From assembly GCA_002789955.1 (NCBI GenBank), contig PFUG01000231.1:1-38701 (forward strand): 38,701 nucleotides of DNA, read 5' to 3'. The position numbers were made by a program, and so were the translations under genes. The stretch comes from Deltaproteobacteria bacterium CG_4_9_14_3_um_filter_63_12. Lineage in GTDB: Bacteria; Myxococcota_A; Bradymonadia; UBA4248; UM-FILTER-63-12. The notes under the pieces are model-generated. The model was not told the DNA's origin, ran no database searches, and saw only the letters and a list, made by a program, of their open reading frames with translations. Numbering within the stretch: the first letter of the stretch is position 1; each line of letters begins with the position of its first letter. Shown in pieces: positions 35,134 to 38,701 of this stretch.

Positions 35134-36270
35134 ATGCGTAGGATCGTCATTTGCGGCGGGGGTTTTTGCGGACAGCACGCCGTGTCCCGCCTGCAACGAA
35201 CCCTACGTGACCGCAGCCGCGTGGAGCTCCTGCTGGTCGACTGGGCGCAGAGTTTCCTCTTCACGCCGATGTTGCTCCCCATGCTCGCCGGGCTCGAGCG
35301 GGTCGACCGCGCCGCGTTGCCGTGGGCTCGAGTGGTCGACACACACCGAGTGCAGCTCCTCAAAGACGAGCTCCTCGCCGTGGAGACCGCGCAACAGCGG
35401 GTCTTTCTCGAGCGCATGGGTTGGTTGAACTACGACGCGCTCATCCTCGCGCTGGGTAGCGCGCGTGCTCCAGGGGCGCTGCCTGGCGTGCGGACCTTCG
35501 AGGAGGGTCTCGAGCTCAAAGCGCGACTCATTCGACGTCCAGAGGCCTTGTCTGTCATCGGCGGCGGGCCTGTCGGCTGTGAGCTTGCCGGGGTGCTCTG
35601 TGAGCTCTCGCCTGGGCCTCGCACCACATTGTACGAAGCGGGCCCACAGCTGCTCGCCGGCATGGGGGACACCGCGCGCCCGATGGCTTTCGACGCGCAG
35701 ACCGAGTTGACCTCGAAAGGAGTCAGCCTGCGCCTTGGTGTCCGCGTCGACGAGAGACCCGACGGCGTCTGGGCCGGTGACGACGCCCTCGAGCCTGCCG
35801 TCACCATCGACTGTCGCGCCGGTAAACCCCCGTTGCTCGAAGGGTTGCCCACCACCGCGGCGGGGCGAATCCCGGTAAATCGCCAGCTTAGGCTCGAGGG
35901 CGGCGGCGAGGTCTATGTCGGCGGGGACTGCGCCCAGGTCGACGGTGAGCCCGAGCTGCGGCGCGGCATCGCGCGGGCCGTGAGCCACGGACAGACGATC
36001 GCGGAGAACGTGCACGCGGGGCTCACTGGACGCGCGCGGATCGGCCTGAAAGACGCCTCGCCGAGCTTTGTGCTGCGTCTGGGCAACGAGCGCGCTGTGG
36101 GCCTCGCCCGTGGTGTCTCGGTCAGTGGCAGCGCGGCCTGGACGCTGAGGCAGTCGGTCATGGTCAGTCAGAGCCCGGCCCTCAACCAGAAGCTCACGCT
36201 GGCTACCGAAGCGGGGCTGCAGGCCGCGAAACAGTCCGTGAGCTGGTTCCTCGGCAAGCTCAAGAGGTGA
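35134..36270 (+). CDS. NDH-2-like FAD/NAD(P)H oxidoreductase
   Basis: From ATG 35134 (AGGAAGGAG upstream) the product is 378 residues. It has the two-dinucleotide-fold layout of type II NADH dehydrogenases and their relatives: FAD-binding IVICGGGFCG (4-13), NAD(P)H-binding VIGGGPVGCELAG (141-153) and the late FAD motif YVGGDCA (261-267). FLFTPMLLPMLAG (41-53) resembles the substrate-side loop of NDH-2. The C-terminal part (about 300-378) is hydrophobic in places and could attach to the membrane. It would move electrons from NAD(P)H to quinone or another acceptor. It is followed at 6 bp by a barrel gene. Confidence 0.88.
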   Translation: MRRIVICGGGFCGQHAVSRLQRTLRDRSRVELLLVDWAQSFLFTPMLLPMLAGLERVDRAALPWARVVDTHRVQLLKDELLAVETAQQRVFLERMGWLNYDALILALGSARAPGALPGVRTFEEGLELKARLIRRPEALSVIGGGPVGCELAGVLCELSPGPRTTLYEAGPQLLAGMGDTARPMAFDAQTELTSKGVSLRLGVRVDERPDGVWAGDDALEPAVTIDCRAGKPPLLEGLPTTAAGRIPVNRQLRLEGGGEVYVGGDCAQVDGEPELRRGIARAVSHGQTIAENVHAGLTGRARIGLKDASPSFVLRLGNERAVGLARGVSVSGSAAWTLRQSVMVSQSPALNQKLTLATEAGLQAAKQSVSWFLGKLKR

Positions 36271-36276
36271 GAATCG

Positions 36277-37380
36277 GTGTGCAGGTTCCTTCCCCAGCTT
36301 CGTTTCGTCAGCTCCATCGCGGTGTTCGCGCTGGTCTGGGCGAGCGCACATCCTAGCTGGGCCGAGGATTACACTCGCGCGACGTTGAAGGTGGGCTTGG
36401 AACAGGACAGCAACGCGCGCCGCACGGTGGGGGGCGAGGGCAAGCAAGACCAGCTGCTAAGGGCCTTCGTGAAGGCCAGCATGCAGCGTGGTTTGGGGGT
36501 GCTCGGCGTGGTGCAGATGAAGCTGTTGCTGGGCGCGAAGTCGCACCAGTCCGTCTCCGACGAAGACGCGCTGGTCACCTCAGCGGGATTGGCCTGGAGC
36601 GCCGGTCTCTGGCGTTTCCTCGAGGTGGGTCAGCTCGGTCTCTACGCCCGCGGAGAGTTTGGTGACCGCAGCGAGCGGGCCTCGCTTCGCGACTACATGC
36701 GCGGCGGCGCGACGGCGGGCGTGCGGCTCTCCTACGGGCCAGTGTCGCTGAGCGGCGGCGGGGGCTGGAGGGCGTTTGTCTACAAGCCTGATTTTAGCAG
36801 CAATAACCGCGGCCCAGCCCTAGAGAGCAGCTTGGCGGTAGCGCTCGGCGCAGGCTTCTCCGCCCAACTGAGCAGCCTGCACATGTTTCGGAGTTTCGAC
36901 GCCGATCGCTTCGTCGAAGCCAACAGACTGATCGCTGAAGACGTCGGGGTGAGCCGCGAGGATGCACTTCACTCCGTGCAGCTCGGTGGCCGCTACGATG
37001 GAGAGTTCTTGATTGATCTCAGCTACTCGCTGCAGCTCAACCAATCCAATTCGGTGGGCCCGGGCCTGGTTCGTCATGTCGTCAGCGCCAGTTGGGCTCA
37101 GCCGCTGCCGATGGACTTCATCGCGTCGATTTCGGGGCGCATCCAGCACACCTACTACGACGATCCCGTCCGGGTCGACGAGACGTTGCAGATCGACGAC
37201 GAAGACAAGAACCAGCTCGTCGCTGGGGTGGTCCTTCCGTTCATGGGCGGGTTCGGCGTGGAGCTGCGCTACTCGCTCTACACCGAAGCGCTCAGTGACC
37301 AGAGCGACTTCGTGAGGCACCTCATCTACATGGGGTGCGTCGTCGACGTTGATGGGCTCGACTGGGAAGGGGCCGAATAG
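36277..37380 (+). CDS. Predicted outer-membrane beta-barrel protein
   Basis: Encodes 367 residues from GTG 36277; AGAGGTGAG in the end of the upstream gene serves as ribosome site. A signal peptide (SIAVFALVWASA) ends near PSWAED. The mature protein has regular alternating strands (for example ATLKVGLEQDSNARR, then RLSYGPVSLSGGGGWRA) and long charged turns, as in outer-membrane barrels. No channel family is recognised. It is in the unit with the NDH-2-like gene (6 bp before) and the PEGA-like lipoprotein (directly after), but how a flavoprotein and a barrel would cooperate is not evident. Confidence 0.75.
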   Translation: MCRFLPQLRFVSSIAVFALVWASAHPSWAEDYTRATLKVGLEQDSNARRTVGGEGKQDQLLRAFVKASMQRGLGVLGVVQMKLLLGAKSHQSVSDEDALVTSAGLAWSAGLWRFLEVGQLGLYARGEFGDRSERASLRDYMRGGATAGVRLSYGPVSLSGGGGWRAFVYKPDFSSNNRGPALESSLAVALGAGFSAQLSSLHMFRSFDADRFVEANRLIAEDVGVSREDALHSVQLGGRYDGEFLIDLSYSLQLNQSNSVGPGLVRHVVSASWAQPLPMDFIASISGRIQHTYYDDPVRVDETLQIDDEDKNQLVAGVVLPFMGGFGVELRYSLYTEALSDQSDFVRHLIYMGCVVDVDGLDWEGAE

Positions 37381-38121
37381 ATGTCGCGTCTGAGCCTCGC
37401 GCTCGCCCTGTTCTTGGGATGCTGCGGCTGCGCCCCCCCCACACTGTCCGAGGTCAAGGGCGCTCCCAAACCCCCAGAGACCCGACGTTTGTCCCTCTCC
37501 ATCGAGGGCGCAGGCGCGCTTTCCCCCTTTCGTAGCGTCGAATACCACCTGAAGTGGCGCGACGAGCACCTGCTCTTCGTTCATCGTCGGCAGTACTTCG
37601 GCGACTACGGGTTTCAAGCGGGGACCGCGGTCCTCTCCGACGCCCGCGCGCAAGAGTTGGCGGGCAGGTTCGCCGATTGCGGTGCAGACTCGGCCCTCAC
37701 CCTCACAGCCACCTCGACGGGCGGGTGGCTCTATGAGGTGGAGTGGGCTTGGGACGAGGCGCCGCCGACCCATGCCACAGTAGAAGACCCCCAGACACAA
37801 CCCGACCCCGCATGGCGATGCGTCGAGCATTTGATGATTTCGCTGGTCGAGGACGAGTTTCCGGAGCTTTCGGGGTTCGAGGACTGGGTCTATGTGGCAG
37901 TCGAGGAGCGAGGGTTCTTGAACCTGACGACGATGCCGTCGGCTCAGGTGTCGATCGACGGCGTCAGCACTGGATGGTGGACGCCAGTAGAGCAGCTGCC
38001 GATCCCGGCTGGGGTTCACGTGCTGCGCTTCGTCGTTCCAGGAGAGCCACTCATCGATAAGGAGTACGAAGTCGTCGTGGACGTTGGTTCGACCACGGTG
38101 TTGAGAACTCAACTGCGCTGA
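37381..38121 (+). CDS. Lipoprotein with PEGA-like C-terminal segment
   Basis: Encodes 246 residues. ATG 37381 follows the upstream stop without a gap, so it is coupled to the barrel gene. The signal peptide ends in LGCCGC (lipidated near residue 17). The middle part is beta-rich with Trp pairs. The C-terminal part (about 180-246) has the PEGA pattern (FLNLTTMPSAQVSIDGVSTG, then IPAGVHVLRFVVPG), a small beta module found on surface and stalk proteins. It probably supports the barrel or the outer membrane surface. Confidence 0.76.
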   Translation: MSRLSLALALFLGCCGCAPPTLSEVKGAPKPPETRRLSLSIEGAGALSPFRSVEYHLKWRDEHLLFVHRRQYFGDYGFQAGTAVLSDARAQELAGRFADCGADSALTLTATSTGGWLYEVEWAWDEAPPTHATVEDPQTQPDPAWRCVEHLMISLVEDEFPELSGFEDWVYVAVEERGFLNLTTMPSAQVSIDGVSTGWWTPVEQLPIPAGVHVLRFVVPGEPLIDKEYEVVVDVGSTTVLRTQLR

Positions 38122-38155
38122 GCGGGAGTCGATGTGATCGAGGTTCAGAATGCGT

Positions 38156-38161
38156 TAGAAT
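38156..38161 (+). promoter_or_regulatory. Candidate -10 hexamer before the last gene
   Basis: TAGAAT, one base off TATAAT, lies 56 bases before ATG 38218. No good -35 is found 17 bp upstream. Confidence 0.25.
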
Positions 38162-38217
38162 GTCGCACTCGTTTGTGACAGAACAAAGGTGCACGACACA
38201 GCAGGATAGAGGGCGTC

Positions 38218-38701
38218 ATGAGCAAAACCACACAGGTCGATACCGGTCGCAGGAAACGCGTCGCCTCCACAGTCCTCGTCGTCCTGTTGGTCGTGGCGGC
38301 GCTGGCCGTCTGTGCCTGCAGCGGTTCGACGCCCACGCTCAAGGACGAGGTGGAGGTCCCGACGTCCTCCTATGTGAGCCTTGACACCGAGACCCGTGCG
38401 CGCGTCGACGAGGCCCTCCTGGTCACCAAAGACACCGATGCCGACCCGCTCGCCCGCGCCGAAGCCTACCTCTACGTCTCTGACATCAACCTCCTTATGT
38501 GGGACGAAGTCCACCGCAAGATCGAGCTCTTGGACGAGAGCCAGGGAGACCAGTTCAAGCAGCTGCAAAGCGCCGGAAGGGTCTATTTCATGCAGGCCCA
38601 TCGGGCGCGCTCGCGCAGCTGGGCTGCACGGGCCGAGGTCGACTCCAAATACGTCAAAGTCGGAGCCTACGAGAAGCGCTTCAAGGAAGCCTGGGAACAC
38701 T
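38218..38701 (+). CDS. Lipoprotein, N-terminal part (3' end outside window)
   Basis: ATG 38218 is preceded by AGAGGG. The frame runs to the window end (161 residues seen). A basic N-region and long hydrophobic helix end in AVCAC (near residue 34) followed by Ser-Gly-Ser, so a lipoprotein. The mature part is helical and charged (LARAEAYLYVSDINLLMWDE, then DQFKQLQSAGRVYFMQAHRA). No family recognised. It follows the PEGA lipoprotein gene by 96 bp. Confidence 0.68.
   Translation, partial: MSKTTQVDTGRRKRVASTVLVVLLVVAALAVCACSGSTPTLKDEVEVPTSSYVSLDTETRARVDEALLVTKDTDADPLARAEAYLYVSDINLLMWDEVHRKIELLDESQGDQFKQLQSAGRVYFMQAHRARSRSWAARAEVDSKYVKVGAYEKRFKEAWEH

Overview
The window looks like a piece of chromosome from a GC-rich, Gram-negative bacterium of the myxobacterial type (Myxococcota or a relative such as the Bradymonadales). 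This is inferred from the gene content: a large share of lipoproteins and outer-membrane beta-barrels, a serine/threonine kinase with a PEGA-like tail, DUF4132 and DUF4476 proteins, a cysteine-repeat lipoprotein, TPR lipoproteins and a small protein with a MYXO-CTERM-like tail. I found no rRNA, tRNA, CRISPR array, insertion sequence or phage gene. Genes lie close together on both strands, and long open frames opposite them are GC-driven shadows.

Left part (1-9.3 kb). The tail of an unidentified gene (1-177) faces a minus-strand cassette of two very small membrane-protein ORFs and a tetraheme cytochrome c lipoprotein (263-1123). Divergent from it is a lipoprotein built of Cys-rich repeats (1243-2679), ending in a clear terminator. 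Then come a rhomboid protease with zinc-ribbon and TPR extensions (2834-4045), a SEC-C membrane protein (4055-4369, minus), class I fructose-bisphosphate aldolase FbaB (4741-5799), an APC-type amino-acid permease (6205-7605) and a TerB/LETM1-like protein (7861-9237).

Middle part (9.3-24.5 kb). A lipid/diacylglycerol kinase (minus) diverges from a CPBP-family glutamic intramembrane protease (10802-12010) preceded by three exact-period 22-bp direct repeats. A coupled minus pair follows (TPR lipoprotein and LolB/DUF4292-like lipoprotein). Opposite it are an SH3-like secreted protein and an 81-residue protein that is little more than a signal peptide plus a MYXO-CTERM-like tail. A minus-strand envelope operon (18261 down to 16333) holds two paralogous Cys-containing lipoproteins on either side of a barrel-like lipoprotein, joined by overlapping stop/start codons. 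Next are a lipidated GH1 glycosidase (18469-20163, minus) and a plus-strand trio: barrel protein, lipoprotein, TIG-domain lipoprotein (20619-23639).

Right part (23.6-38.7 kb). A DUF4476 protein (minus) diverges from a transmembrane Ser/Thr kinase followed directly by a TPR-barrel protein. A 1042-residue DUF4132 protein (minus) diverges, across a 744-bp gap, from the DNA translocase FtsK. Last is a compact unit of NDH-2-like flavoprotein, barrel protein and PEGA-like lipoprotein, then the start of another lipoprotein cut by the window edge.

The intergenic DNA is unusual. One palindromic element occurs four times (191, 4402, 6029, 35037). A second hairpin-forming element occurs twice (20319, 27430) with a compensatory base-pair change. 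There are also a tandem hairpin repeat (7613-7730), a 22-bp triplicate (10704-10769) and a copy of the widespread CACAGAG-type palindrome (18381-18446).
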